From NCBI RefSeq assembly GCF_963678635.1, contig NC_087062.1:6438193-6502192 (forward strand): 64,000 nucleotides of DNA, read 5' to 3'. The first letter of the stretch is position 1; each line of letters begins with the position of its first letter. Positions 21,415-31,404 of this stretch are shown here, one piece after another. Origin of the DNA: Symsagittifera roscoffensis. Its lineage: Eukaryota > Xenacoelomorpha > Acoela > Convolutidae. Made by a program: the position numbers and the translations under genes. The notes under the pieces are model-generated. The model made no database searches, was not told the DNA's origin, and saw only the letters and a program-made list of their open reading frames with translations.

Positions 21415-21630
21415 ATGGAGTTCAGCCAGAAGATGTTCCTGTTGGCGGAGTGTGACGAGGTGTTTGAGAAGTTGGAGTCCCATCAGATGGACTTGGAGAG
21501 GATGCGACAGAACAAAGACGCGGGATCCTTCCTGGACGAGATCATCAAGTGGCAGAGTATCCTTCAGGACATAGAGAGTGTGGTCAAAGTGTGGCTCAAA
21601 GCCCAGAACTTGTGGCTCAAACTCGACGAG
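21415..21630 (+). CDS. Dynein heavy chain exon 21 (linker)
   Basis: Encodes MEFSQKMFLLAECDEVFEKL through VWLKAQNLWLKLDE (72 residues), the linker motif ..vl..w..vQ..W.yLe. The acceptor is TTTGTCCAG and the donor GTGAGT, in phase 0. Confidence 0.94.
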
Positions 21631-21906
21631 GTGAGTTGATGTGCAATTGGAATTTAAAAATTAAATAAATTGAGAGAAAGAAAGAAAGAAAAATCAATTT
21701 CAGCAGAGCTTTAAGTACTTTTTATCATAAACTTATGGATGAGCATGATATGAAATTATTTTTTTGAAGAAAAATGGAAAAAAAAGAGAAGAATCGAAAT
21801 TTAGTACAAACTGAGAACCCGATGTATTTATAAACTTCATATTTTTACTTGGATTAGCTGAATTTCTGATAATGAGAGTTAATATAACTAACTTGTTTGA
21901 TTTCAG

Positions 21907-22042
21907 ATCTTCGCCAAGAGTGAGATGGGGATTGTGTTGCCCAAGGAGTCCATTCTGTTCTCCACTCTGAACAAGAACTTCCGCATTCTCATGAAGGCCA
22001 CTGCGCACAAACCCAACATCCTACAGTGCTGCTTCTACAAAG
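21907..22042 (+). CDS. Dynein heavy chain exon 22 (linker)
   Basis: Encodes IFAKSEMGIVLPKESILFST LNKNFRILMK and so on, matching IF.s.di...lP.e...F...d..w..im. The acceptor is TTGATTTCAG and the donor GTAACC, ending in phase 1. Confidence 0.93.
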
Positions 22043-22844
22043 GTAACCATTGAAAAAAACTCGACTTTTTCCACAAGAACCCCACCCCCTGCCCCCGCAT
22101 AGTGACGAAAAGGTTCCATGACAATCTACTCGATTCCAATTTACCCCATGCCATTCTGCCCTATACTATTCTACCCTATATTCCTATCTACCCATTGCCA
22201 ATTTACATTATGTTCTATATATAGTTCAATTGGTCAGAGATAAGCTTAATGCTGTTTTGTTAAAGGTTTTGATTTAGGAAGGCGATTATTTGCTTGAAGC
22301 TATAATGAGAAAGAGCCAAATATTCTAGTTTTTTTTACTCCATTCTTAAAGTACGATAAGCTTCAAAATGTTTATCACGTCAACCGTCAACAATGAGTTT
22401 CTAGAAACCTCCAGTTATTTGAATAGTTCACCGTAGAGCTTCTTGCTGGCAAGGCTGGTGCAACTTTTTTTTAGAAAAGTTTAGAAAAAGGATAAAAATT
22501 TTGCGATCGGCTTCGAGTTCGGTGTGTTTATATAATCAAAAACTTTTTAATGGTCTGATTTTTCATGATTATCATACGTTATTTTCCAACTTTTCTGGAA
22601 TTAGAAGGTGGCGTCATCGCAATGATAATTCTTGAAACGAGCCCTATGATAACTCTTGCACATCGTAACTTTTTTGCATTTTCATCTATCGTGAGGAAAA
22701 TCAGAAGCCTACAGGGGCCTTCAATATGTTCACCGTGAATTCCGTACCTCGCAAAATCCGTGAATCCCATTTTTGTTTCTCTACCACCGTGAAGCCATTT
22801 CATTGCAAAATCCGTAAATCCCATTTTTGTTTCTTTTTATCCAG
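22043..22844. other. Intron 22, with duplicated pre-acceptor block
   Basis: Has a low-complexity CCCTATA/TTCTACC tract near 22140-22200. Two copies of GCAAAATCCGTGAATCCC-like sequence plus CATTTTTGTTTCT lie at about 22752-22781 and 22804-22834, directly before the exon 23 acceptor. Confidence 0.65.
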
Positions 22845-23026
22845 GAATCCGGAAGACGCTGGAAAAGATGAGTGAAAACTTTGAGTTTTGCCACTCGAGT
22901 CTGCTGAGGAATTTGGAGAAGAGGCGGTCCCGCTTTGCCCGCTTCTACTTCCTCTCAGATGAAGACGTCATCACAATCATTGCCAACGGCAGCGACCTCA
23001 ACCAGGTCAAGCACTACATGTACAAG
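22845..23026 (+). CDS. Dynein heavy chain exon 23 (linker)
   Basis: Encodes (G)IRKTLEKMSENFEFCHSSL and LEKRRSRFARFYFLSDEDVI. The latter is the hallmark linker motif L..kR..FpRFyFlsdeell. Phase 1 joins to a Gly codon. The acceptor is TTTTTATCCAG and the donor GTATGC, ending in phase 0. Confidence 0.95.
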
Positions 23027-23079
23027 GTATGCCGTTTCATTCAAGTAGTCTATATAAATAGAACTCAAATAAAAATAAA

Positions 23080-23155
23080 ATTCATCCTCTCGCATTCATC
23101 CTCTCGCAAATAAAATTCATCCTCTCGCAAATAAAAATAAAATTTCCTCTCGCAT
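23080..23155. repeat. Short tandem repeat CCTCTCGCAAATAAAATT
   Basis: Four to five irregular copies of TTCATCCTCTCGCA with AAATAAAA spacers lie just downstream of the exon 23 donor. Confidence 0.75.
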
Positions 23156-23673
23156 TCTATTTTGATTTATTACCCTCGCCGATTTAATATTTTAAATAAG
23201 CTATTTCATTCAAGTAGTCTACTTACAGTAGTCAAATTACATTCATAGTGATATTTTTTGCACTTTTTTCTCTTTTTTTCACTTTTTAAAGCTACTTCTT
23301 GGCGTTTTGTCGCTTGAGTTTGCGAAGTGCAGCTTCGCTTCTTTATTCAAAAATTAAATTAGAAAGTAAATTGAATTTCTAAGTAATCCCCCCATATAGT
23401 TTCCACTCAAGAATCTCCAACCCTATGAATAATTACAGTAAATTAGCACATAGTTTTCTATTGCGACTTCTTTATTTGCTGCAATCAGATTGGTTGAAAA
23501 TTCGACAATTTTAATCTAATTAACAATTCATCCTCTTTTCTTGAAAGAGGATCGATTGTTAAGTAGATCCAATTAAATTAATGGCAAACGCAGTGAAAGA
23601 TTTTTTTTGCAATTTTTTTTGTGGTTTCTTACCCTCTGATTTGCAATGAATGAACAAAAATTCTCTTTTTCCT

Positions 23674-23980
23674 TTTTGTTCCGACCTCCGAAGAAAACGG
23701 AATATTTATGCTTGGTTTGGTTTTCTTATTCAGTCAGTTTTCGGCGATCGAAATTATAGTTTTTATTAAAAAAATACCTCTTTGAAGATATCAATTTCCT
23801 GAGTTCAAATATAAAAAGATATTTGACCTCCGATTATTTTTTGAAAATTACCAATTTGACCATGTTTTGGACAAATATATGCGTGCTTTAAAGATTTTAT
23901 TCATAATAATAAAAGCATAAAGCGAATTTTTTGTGCGTGGGGAGTTATCCCGCTCAAAAAAATTATATGAGCAGTCTTGT
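23674..23980. repeat. Dispersed 550-bp element, diverged copy D
   Basis: Starts TTTTGTTCCGACCTCCG and ends ATGAGCAGTCTTGTTC, with a diverged and shortened interior relative to 1731-2277. Confidence 0.5.
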
Positions 23981-24355
23981 TCTTCTTGAGAACGGAAGTG
24001 ATTTCTAGCTTGTAATAATTATTATTTTTTGTTTAGAAAATGATTAAGTTATTTGAAACTACATGAAAACGCTATTTTATATAGTCTTAAAATATATTTT
24101 AAAATATATTTTAATCAAAATGAGCAGTGGCATTATGGCGCTCCGATAGTGATGGTGCCCAGCAATCATATGATTGCGATTTCAAATCGCACGTGCGTTA
24201 CAATTTGCAAGCTGAGCTTTTGCTTGATAGTCACTAGCTTAATGGGCGCTGGTTACATGAACTTTTGCCAATTTAAATGGTTAAACTCCGGCTTATGCCT
24301 CCGGGCTGGTTGACTACAAAAAAGAATTTTTAAATTAACTTAATTTTCATCTTAG

Positions 24356-24475
24356 GTGTACGATAACGTCGGCAGTTTGATATTTGACACAACTGAAGTT
24401 GAAGAGGAGACTTCTTCCTCCTTCAGAATCACACACTTGATGAGCAAAATTGGAGAACCCTTGGAACTAGTCAAT
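24356..24475 (+). CDS. Dynein heavy chain exon 24 (linker)
   Basis: Encodes VYDNVGSLIFDTTEVEEETS and ITHLMSKIGEPLELVN, fitting the linker pattern cFd.i..l.f.......i..m.S..GE.v. The acceptor is TTTTCATCTTAG and the donor GTAAGT, in phase 0. Confidence 0.93.
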
Positions 24476-24719
24476 GTAAGTCAACAAACACGTGTCCTTG
24501 CTAAATCGCTATCAGGCACTGTAGTTTTTTGATCAAAATTTTTTGTAGTATTTCATTTGCTGTTTTAAAGTATCCTCATTGATAGCACCATTGAAAAATG
24601 ATCACACGACTTTCCAAACGTCGATTTTTTTTTGTAGATGTCTGATAATTTTGACTATCTGAAGTAACCTTCTATAATATTAACAAAACTCTTGAAGTTA
24701 TGTGTTCTTGTTATTTTAG

Positions 24720-25994
24720 CCAATCGTTTGCAAGGGCGAGACTGAAAAATGGCTCAACGAAATCTCCTATGAGTCAAAATCAACACTCAAAGCTTGGATT
24801 CGATCTGCATTCGAGGTTATCAATCTCGAATACTGGAAACAGGATCGAGACTCAATAATCGGCGGGAAGCTGAATGACACAACTGAGCAGAATGGTTCGA
24901 AAGCTATTGCGGATGTTTCCGAACATCCAGATTACCAGGAGCCGAACGATGGGATTCCGCAGATCGAAATCAACAGATCAGCTGGAGAAGAAAAAGAGAC
25001 GTCGAAAACTGAAGCCAAGAGCTTTGTTGAAATTCCAAGCGAAGTAATGTATCTAGCGTTGAATTGCGATTTGACAAACCTTGCCAAAATTGCGATGGAA
25101 AGAAGAAATGAAAAACATTTAGGAACTTTGGTGACAAACATGCAACGAGGCCTGGATAAGATCTCCCAGCTGATTATTTCCCTTGAGGAAATGAAAAGAA
25201 AGCGCCAAAAAGACACCGACCTTGAAGACATGTCAATTGACGAAATGGATAATTTGGAATCCGCTTTTCACGGAGCGCCTGAAATTGAAGCGACAGCTAC
25301 AATGACTGAATTGATTCAACTTGAAAACGAGCTAAGCGAAGACCCTCAGCCGACGAATATGCAGGGATATCAAATGCCGAGAAAAACAAGCGAAGTTAAA
25401 GTCGAAGAGACTTCGATACAGCTTGCATCACCAGAACAAGCAGTTGAAGTACCGTCGCAAAGGGTACATCAACTGCGAAGTTCGAGCGAAGGTCAAGACA
25501 ACAGAAGTATTTCTCCGTCAAAAGGTAACGCCGAAAATCAAGAATTCGACAAAGAGTCACCGACAGGCGTTGTTGAAAAAACGGAAGATCAAAATATTCT
25601 TGACGAAAATTTGAGCGATGCGAAATCTGCTTCTGAACAAAAAGACGCTGAACTTGAAGCAAGTGATCAAGACCCTGAGTTAGAAAAATCCGAGGAAAAC
25701 ATTATCGGCGAAGATCAAAGAGCAGAATCAAGTGACCAGAACGTTGTTCAACCTGAAAATGACCTTGAAAACGGTGAACAAAATAAGAGTTCAATCAAAA
25801 ATGAACGTGAAGAAAGCGTGAAAGGTAGTGAAGGTCGTAATGAACAGGAAGTTCATGAGACTTCAAAGGCAGAAACTGAATTAGATTTGCCGCCTCTTCC
25901 TCCGCGGACTTCGAGTGTGCATAGACATTCGAGGAAAGATGCGAGTTTGCTGTCCAAGTATTACGACTTGGCTATGCGACCTTATCAAATGAAG
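24720..25994 (+). CDS. Dynein heavy chain exon 25 (giant exon, linker plus acidic insert)
   Basis: A single 1,275-nt exon (425 codons). The first 60 or so residues are linker (PIVCKGETEKWLNEISYESK, TLKAWIRSAFEVINLEYW), matching vE.WL..l...m..tl. Residues about 110-165 look helical (CDLTNLAKIAMERRNEKHLG). The next 230 or so are low complexity and acidic, rich in Glu, Ser, Gln and Asp, with a Pro-rich SH3-like site (LDLPPLPPRTSS). The last residues (LLSKYYDLAMRPYQMK) return to the linker. The insert has no counterpart in motor dyneins and is probably a disordered loop. Acceptor TTATTTTAG; donor GTACCT, which is weak. Phase 0. Confidence 0.9.
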
Positions 25995-26228
25995 GTACCT
26001 AAAAGTCTTCAAGATTTTTTAATGGCGTAGTCAGAAAAATTTAATTTCTGAGAGGCCTTGTTGGTTAAATTAAACTACATTTGTTTCTGGCTCAATCATT
26101 TTTTGACCAATTAACTGATTTTTTGTTCGAAGTAAAGAAAACCGTAGATGGTAATATGGACTGTTTAGGAGAATGGGTTGCAAATAAAACAATTAAACGA
26201 TAAAATAATAAAATATACAATTGGGCAG

Positions 26229-26426
26229 GCAGTAAAATGTACAGGCGAAGTGCAATTGTTCTTTCAGAAACTGGAGGGAGTGATAAACCTGTTGATCACT
26301 TGGAGGGATCGAATTGAGAGAGCTTTGGACTGTGCCAATAAGAATCTCCTGTTCACTTTCTACTGGCAGCAGATGATGAAGTTCTACTGCGAACCCCTCA
26401 ACACAGTTGCACCCATCAAGATCGAA
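26229..26426 (+). CDS. Dynein heavy chain exon 26 (linker end)
   Basis: Encodes AVKCTGEVQLFFQKLEGVIN, LLITWRDRIERAL and FTFYWQQMMKFYCEP. It aligns with the linker C-terminus (..qi.Wt..ve.al, then f.W..QLryY). The acceptor is ATTGGGCAG and the donor GTCAGT, in phase 0. Confidence 0.9.
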
Positions 26427-26908
26427 GTCAGTATTAATCGTTTTCTGCTCTGCTTTTTGATTCTTCGAAGACATTGAAGTAATAATTCTCTGCTACATTT
26501 CGAAATAGTTGAAAACCAAAGCTTTAATTTTACAGATTAATATGCAACTGAAAGTAAGCCGCAGATCACTCGATAACGAGACTATATGAAAAAAACGTCG
26601 AGGTTTCATGAACAAAAACCGAGTTTGTAAGTGACCAGAATTCTGTTAAGTTGTTAAGTGCTTTCATACATCGTGTTCGCTCTCCGAATTGAGAAAATAT
26701 AATCTGATCAAATTTTCGGACGATTTTCCGGCGGAAGTAAAGATGACGACCGAATTTTCTTTTTAAAATAACAATTGCATGGCCGAATTTTTTTTAAGTA
26801 GAACTCAAACCTGTAATGTTAGTTTTTGAAAAACAGCTAACTTTTTTGTTCAGTTTTCAAAACTATTGTTCTTGTCTTTTGAGTTTTGAACTAGTGTTTC
26901 CGTTTCAG
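26427..26908. other. Intron 26
   Basis: AT-rich intron of 482 bp with no recognised repeat or gene. Confidence 0.6.
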
Positions 26909-27055
26909 TGTTTTGGGGAGGTGGTAGGCGAGTACCAGTTCGACTATCAGGGCTCCTCAGTGAAACAGACTGTGAGTGGACAGACAGAGAAGACACTGAT
27001 AAACATGGCACTCTCGATGTCCCATTTCAGACCCACCATCGTCGCCGCTCCATCT
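26909..27055 (+). CDS. Dynein heavy chain exon 27 (AAA1 entry)
   Basis: Encodes CFGEVVGEYQFDYQGSSVKQ and TVSGQTEKTLINMALSMSHF, which aligns with Y.YEYlGn..rLViTPLTDRCY.TL..Al. The normally near-invariant ITPLTDRCY is replaced by VSGQTEKTL. It ends VAAPS, the start of the degenerate P-loop. The donor GTGAGT is in phase 0. This exon end and donor are the first unit of the large array that follows. Confidence 0.92.
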
Positions 27056-28437
27056 GTGAGTAGTTTTGTTCACCTTCACTCACGCAATGGGCAAAAGTTT
27101 TGACCATCATGGCCAAAAAAAACATCATAGCCGCTCCATCTGTGAGTAGTTTTGTTCACCATCACACACGCAATGGGCAAAAGTTTTGACCATCATGGCC
27201 AAAAAAACATCATAGCCGCTCCATTTGTGAGTAGTTTTGTTCACCTTCACACACGCAATGGGCAAAAATTTTGACCATCATGGCCGAAAAAGAAACATCA
27301 TGGCCGCTCCATCTGTGAGTAGTTTTGTTCACCTTCACACACGCAATGGGCAAAAGTTTTGACCATCATGGCCAAAAAAAACATCATGGCCGCTCCATCT
27401 GTCAGTAGTTTTGTTCACCTTCACACACGCAATGGGCAAAAGTTTTGACCATCATGGCCGAAAAAAACATCATGGCCGCTCCATCTGTGAGTAGTTTTGT
27501 TCACCTTCACACACGCAATGGGCAAAAGTTTTGACCATCATGGCCAAAAAAAAAACATCTTGGCCGCTCCATCTGTGTAGTTTTGTTCACCTTCACACAC
27601 GCAATGGGCAAAAGTTTTGACCATCATGGCCAAAAAAAAACCATCATGGCCGCTCCATCTGTGAGTAGTTTTGTTCACCTTCACACACGCAATGGGCAAA
27701 AGTTTTGACCATCATGGCCAAAAAAATATCATGGCCGCTCCATCTGTGAGTAGTTTTGTTCACCTTCACACACGCAATGGGCAAAAGTTTTGACCATCAT
27801 GGCCAAAAAAAACATCATGGCCGCTCCATCTGTGAGTAGTTTTGCTCACCTTCACACACGCAATGGGCAAAAGTTTTGACCATCATGGCCAAAAAAAACA
27901 TCATGGCCGCTCCATCTGTGAGTAGTTTTGTTCACCTTCACACACGCAATGGGCAAAAGTTTTGACCATCATGGCCAAAAACAACATCATGGCCGCTCCA
28001 TCTGTGAGTAGTTTTGTTCACCTTCACACACGCAATGGGCAAAAGTTTTGACCATCGTGGCCAAAAAAAAAACATCATGGCCGCTCCATCTGTGAGTAGT
28101 TTTGTTCACCTTCACACACGCAATGGGCAGAAGTTTTGACCATCATGGCCAAAAAAAATCATGGCCGCTCCATCTGTGAGTAGTTTTGTTCACCTTCACA
28201 CACGCAATGGGCAAAAGTTTTGACCATCATGGCCAAAAAAAACATCATGGCCGCTCCATCTGTGAGTAGTTTTGTTCACCTTCACACACGCAATGGGCAA
28301 AAGTTTTGACCATCATGGCCAAAAAAAACATCATGGCCGCTCCATCTGTGAGTAGTTTTGTTCACCTTCACACACGCAATGGGCAAAAGTTTTGACCATC
28401 ATGGCCAAAAAAAACATTATAGCCGCTCCATCTGTGA
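27043..28437 (+). repeat. About 86-bp minisatellite built on exon 27 end plus 5' splice site
   Basis: About 17 head-to-tail units, the first lying in exon 27. Each carries GCCGCTCCATCT (last 12 coding bases) followed by GTGAGTAGTTTTG (the intron start), then ACACACGCAATGGGCAAAAG and CCATCATGGCC. Most units keep the GTGAGTAG donor; exceptions are near 27394 (GTCAGTAG), 27570 (GTGTAG) and 28431 (GTGAGCTG). Units vary mainly in the length of an A run. Use of any downstream donor would add frameshifting, stop-containing sequence. Confidence 0.95.
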
Positions 28438-28822
28438 GCTGATCACGCAGTCTACACACATTTTGCTCTTATTTTTTTTCCAAATTTGCCACCAAATATG
28501 GAGATGAGAAATGTGTCACTTTCGTTCATACTGCTGGAATTCCATTTTCATTCACATGATTACGAAAAGTGTTTTAATTTGCCCATTACAAATATGACTA
28601 TTAAAACCTTCAATTGTGGTAAAAGGCTATTTTCGATCAATTATAATCGAGTCCGACACGCACATAGATCCGGGTGTAAAAACCTCTAATTGCCGCATGT
28701 TTTTTATTTCAGCTTTTCATGGGTTGACTATGTTCATTTTATGTTTAACTATGTTTATCTGTGATGATGTTTCAAACAAAACTTAGGCATTTTTGTGTGT
28801 TATCTAAATACATATGTTGCAG

Positions 28823-29137
28823 GGTTCTTCGAAGCGTGAAACAGTCAAAGAACTCTCCAAGACATTCGGCCAGGCGCTCTTTCCTCTAACGTGCACCTCC
28901 TTCACAACTTCCCAGACTCTGGAAAGTGTCCTCAAGGGCGTGGCTCTATCCGGACTCTGGGTCACAATTCACAATGTGAACCATCTGAAACCCAGTTTGG
29001 TTGTCTTGCTGGGTAAAATGATTCACTCTTTGATTGACGCTGTGAAGAATAAGAAGGCGGAGATGGATCTGAAGCCGTTCTTCTATCCAATCAAAAGCTT
29101 CAACAACCCAGGAGTCTTTTGCACGATTGATGACAAG
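28823..29137 (+). CDS. Dynein heavy chain exon 28 (degenerate AAA1)
   Basis: Encodes GSSKRETVKELSKTFGQALF, then TLESVLKGVALSGLWVTIHN. Across the exon 27/28 junction the Walker A position reads APSGSSKRET instead of GPAGTGKTET. Gly-to-Ala, Gly-to-Ser and Thr-to-Arg changes break the consensus, though the Lys remains. The Walker B block CFDEFNRI is VTIHNVNHL, lacking the acidic pair. The fold is otherwise kept (kG.a.sG.W...). The acceptor is TATGTTGCAG and the donor GTTCGT, in phase 0. Confidence 0.94.
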
Positions 29138-29327
29138 GTTCGTTATTTTTTTTACCTCCATTCTAAGAAGAAGGTTCTTATTTGGATTAACTTGCTTAAC
29201 TGACTGATTTTTGCTCAGCTAACCGATCGATTTTGAATCAAAATATCCATATCCAATTGGAGACGTTCTTTAAATGTAATTTGGTTTTCTACTTATGAGA
29301 CTAATATGCTTCCCGTTTTTTTTCTAG

Positions 29328-29895
29328 GTCGAGATCACCAGTTCGAATCCCGACCGTGCCATCCTTCGCTCGAGCAGCCTTCTTGCCCTCCCTCCCTCCG
29401 TCGTGTCCCAATTTCGCCAGGTGGCTTTGAGTTGTCCTGACCTTAAAAGTTCATACGAGGCCAGCTTAATCTCCAAAGGATTCACCCATGCTAATTCTCT
29501 GGCTCGGAAGCTAAGCGCTTTATCGGGATGTAGAATGGACATTGATGAAAAAATCGCGACAGTTAGTTCTCATTTCTGGGCTGATAAGTTCTGGCCAGGG
29601 CCTGGCTGGGCACCTTCTTTGACTGAAAACATCTTAGAAATGGCCAGGACAACCCTGGAAGAAATGCGAAAATCCTGGAAACTCAAAAATGAGACTGACA
29701 CTTTATCAGACGATGAACAGACTTTACTTGAAGTGCAGGCGTTGGCAGTGGCGTTGAAAACTGTGTTTGTGAGCAGACATCCAGGGTCCATAGGGGCGAA
29801 TATTTTTAAGGACAAACTGCTGAGTGTGATGCCAGAAGCAGAGAATGTTCCGATGACTCTTCAGGAACAGTCGGCTAGATTCCAAAATGATAACA
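29328..29895 (+). CDS. Dynein heavy chain exon 29 (AAA1 C-terminal part)
   Basis: Encodes 189 residues. VEITSSNPDRAILRSSSLLA and PPSVVSQFRQVALSCPDLK align with fiTmNPgYagR..LP.nlk.lfR.vam..PD, keeping the sensor-1 Asn. LISKGFTHANSLARKL matches l...GF..a..La.K. The motor signature HYDfGLRa is absent (HFWADKFWPGPGW at that place). The donor is ACA|GTAAAT, ending in phase 1. A B-box-like GTTCGAATCCC near 29341 is part of the coding sequence. Confidence 0.93.
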
Positions 29896-30094
29896 GTAAA
29901 TAGTTTTTTTATTTCGCACTATGTCAAAAAATTACATGTCCTAGATTGTCAAAAACCAGATCAAAATTTGCATTGCCTAATATTTAAAAACTATTTTTAG
30001 TAAAAAAAAAAGAACTTTTCATTTTTGTTTTCATTTTTTTCTTGCTTGCAATTTCTGAAGACAATAATCTACAAATTTTGACCATCTTTTTCAG

Positions 30095-30440
30095 ACATGC
30101 TGGCGACCATCCAAGAAAGTTTAGATCTCAGCTTCGACAGAGGTCAATACTCGAGGTCCAACCAAGAACCAAACCAAAACCTAACAGCCCGTAGCGAAAT
30201 CGTCGAGAGGCTTGGACTCGCGTCATCGCCTTACTTCTTGACTCGAATCCAACAATTAGCTGACATCTGCTCCACTCATAATTTCACGATTGTCAGTGGA
30301 CGCGCCGGAAGTGGGAAGAGTAGCGTGATCAAATGTTACTCGGGACTTCTGGAGTCTCAAGGTTGCAAGGTGTCCACAGACAGACTGGTCGTCGGGACTC
30401 TGGAGACTCATGAGTTGTTTGGATACTACACAAGTTCCAA
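30095..30440 (+). CDS. Dynein heavy chain exon 30 (AAA2 Walker A)
   Basis: Encodes (N)MLATIQESLDLSFDRG and FTIVSGRAGSGKSSVIKCYS. GRAGSGKSS is an intact P-loop for AAA2. It is followed by LVVGTLETHELFGYYTSS, the block that normally reads npKai....LyG..d. The acceptor is TTTTTCAG and the donor GTAAGA, ending in phase 2. Confidence 0.94.
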
Positions 30441-31178
30441 GTAAGAAATTCGCTAGCTGTTGATTTACCTAGTAGAAGTTCGTTGGCTATTGGTTTTTTT
30501 AAGGTCTCTTATTAGACAAATAATTTAGGAGAAATTGTTGGTGGTCGTATGGTACAGATTGGTTTTTTTGAGTTCACTAACCCTCACTTCAAATTTTTAT
30601 CATTAGTTTTTCTTGCGTAAACCATACCTTACTACCTAAGAATCTTCAATGAAGGACTTGAAATTAAAGAGGTTACGCCATTTAGCTATCAAAGTTAAGC
30701 ACATGTTCTGTTTTTCTCCAAAATTTGATTCATCGATGAAAAATTGACCTGAAGAAGTTTTTTAATGCTGATTTAACAAATGAACCTAAGCGAGTATTCT
30801 ATTAAAAAGGTCCCAAAAACATCTACATTATTATCCTTGTGATTTCTAAATTAGATTTCAGGTGTTAAGAGCTCAGATTTTAGTAAAGAAATACTGTTGT
30901 ACCCTTGGTTAAGAACTAAATGCACTTTTTTGAGTATTTTCTATTTCTCCGCTCTAATAGTTGGGTTGATGGTAATGAAAAATTACTCGGAGTTTTTGGG
31001 CATTTTTCGTGCCTTGATTGTTCAGTTTTTCATGTCTCGTGGATCATTTTGGACATATTTAACGTTTTTTTTTTATGTCTATTCTACAAATTTGCGAGCC
31101 TGCTAACAACTTTTTATAATGATTATTGTAATTATGTATTGTGGATTTTTTGGGCAGTTTTTCCTGGTTCTGCTTCAG
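30441..31178. other. Intron 30
   Basis: AT-rich 738-bp intron. Several open frames cross it, but I recognise no gene or repeat family. Confidence 0.55.
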
Positions 31179-31404
31179 TCGTTGGGTGGACGGTGGCTTC
31201 AACACCCTCGTCAGGAGCTACGCCCACAACGACCAAAGTGGCAGCGACTCCCATTCGGATCCCACCCGATTCCTGGTGATGGACGGAAACATCAACGAGC
31301 GACAGATGGAGATATTCGGCAGCGTCCTCCACAGCAACGGCAAACTCACATTCGCCAATAACGAGTCGTTTGAGTTGGCTGGAAACATTAAGATATTCTG
31401 GGAG
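31179..31404 (+). CDS. Dynein heavy chain exon 31 (AAA2)
   Basis: Encodes (N)RWVDGGFNTLVRSYAHND, TRFLVMDGNINERQMEIFGS and LTFANNESFELAGNIKIFWE. These are the AAA2 landmarks eW.DGi...., wivfDGpvd..wie..Ns.lddnk.L.l.ng.ri...i...fE. The acceptor is CTGCTTCAG and the donor GTTAGT, in phase 0. Confidence 0.95.

Larger units (their letters stand above)
23027..24355. other. Intron 23 (1.3 kb)
   Basis: Starts with a short tandem tract of ATTCATCCTCTCGC(AAATAAA) units (about 23080-23155). A diverged copy of the 550-bp dispersed family lies at 23674-23980, ending GAGCAGTCTTGTTC. Confidence 0.6.

Noticed and set aside
25396-25662. Minus and plus alternative frames within the giant exon 25
   Set aside because: The main frame is open for 1,275 nt, begins and ends with linker sequence and is flanked by splice sites; the others are shadows.
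27043-28437. Possible CRISPR-like array
   Set aside because: Units are contiguous with no unique spacers, and the context is a eukaryotic intron; the unit derives from an exon end.
29328-29370. tRNA 3'-half-like sequence (GTTCGAATCCCGACCGTGCC)
   Set aside because: It lies inside dynein exon 29, where it encodes ITSSNPDRAI, a conserved AAA1 position. No 5' half or cloverleaf precedes it, so the B-box match is coincidental.
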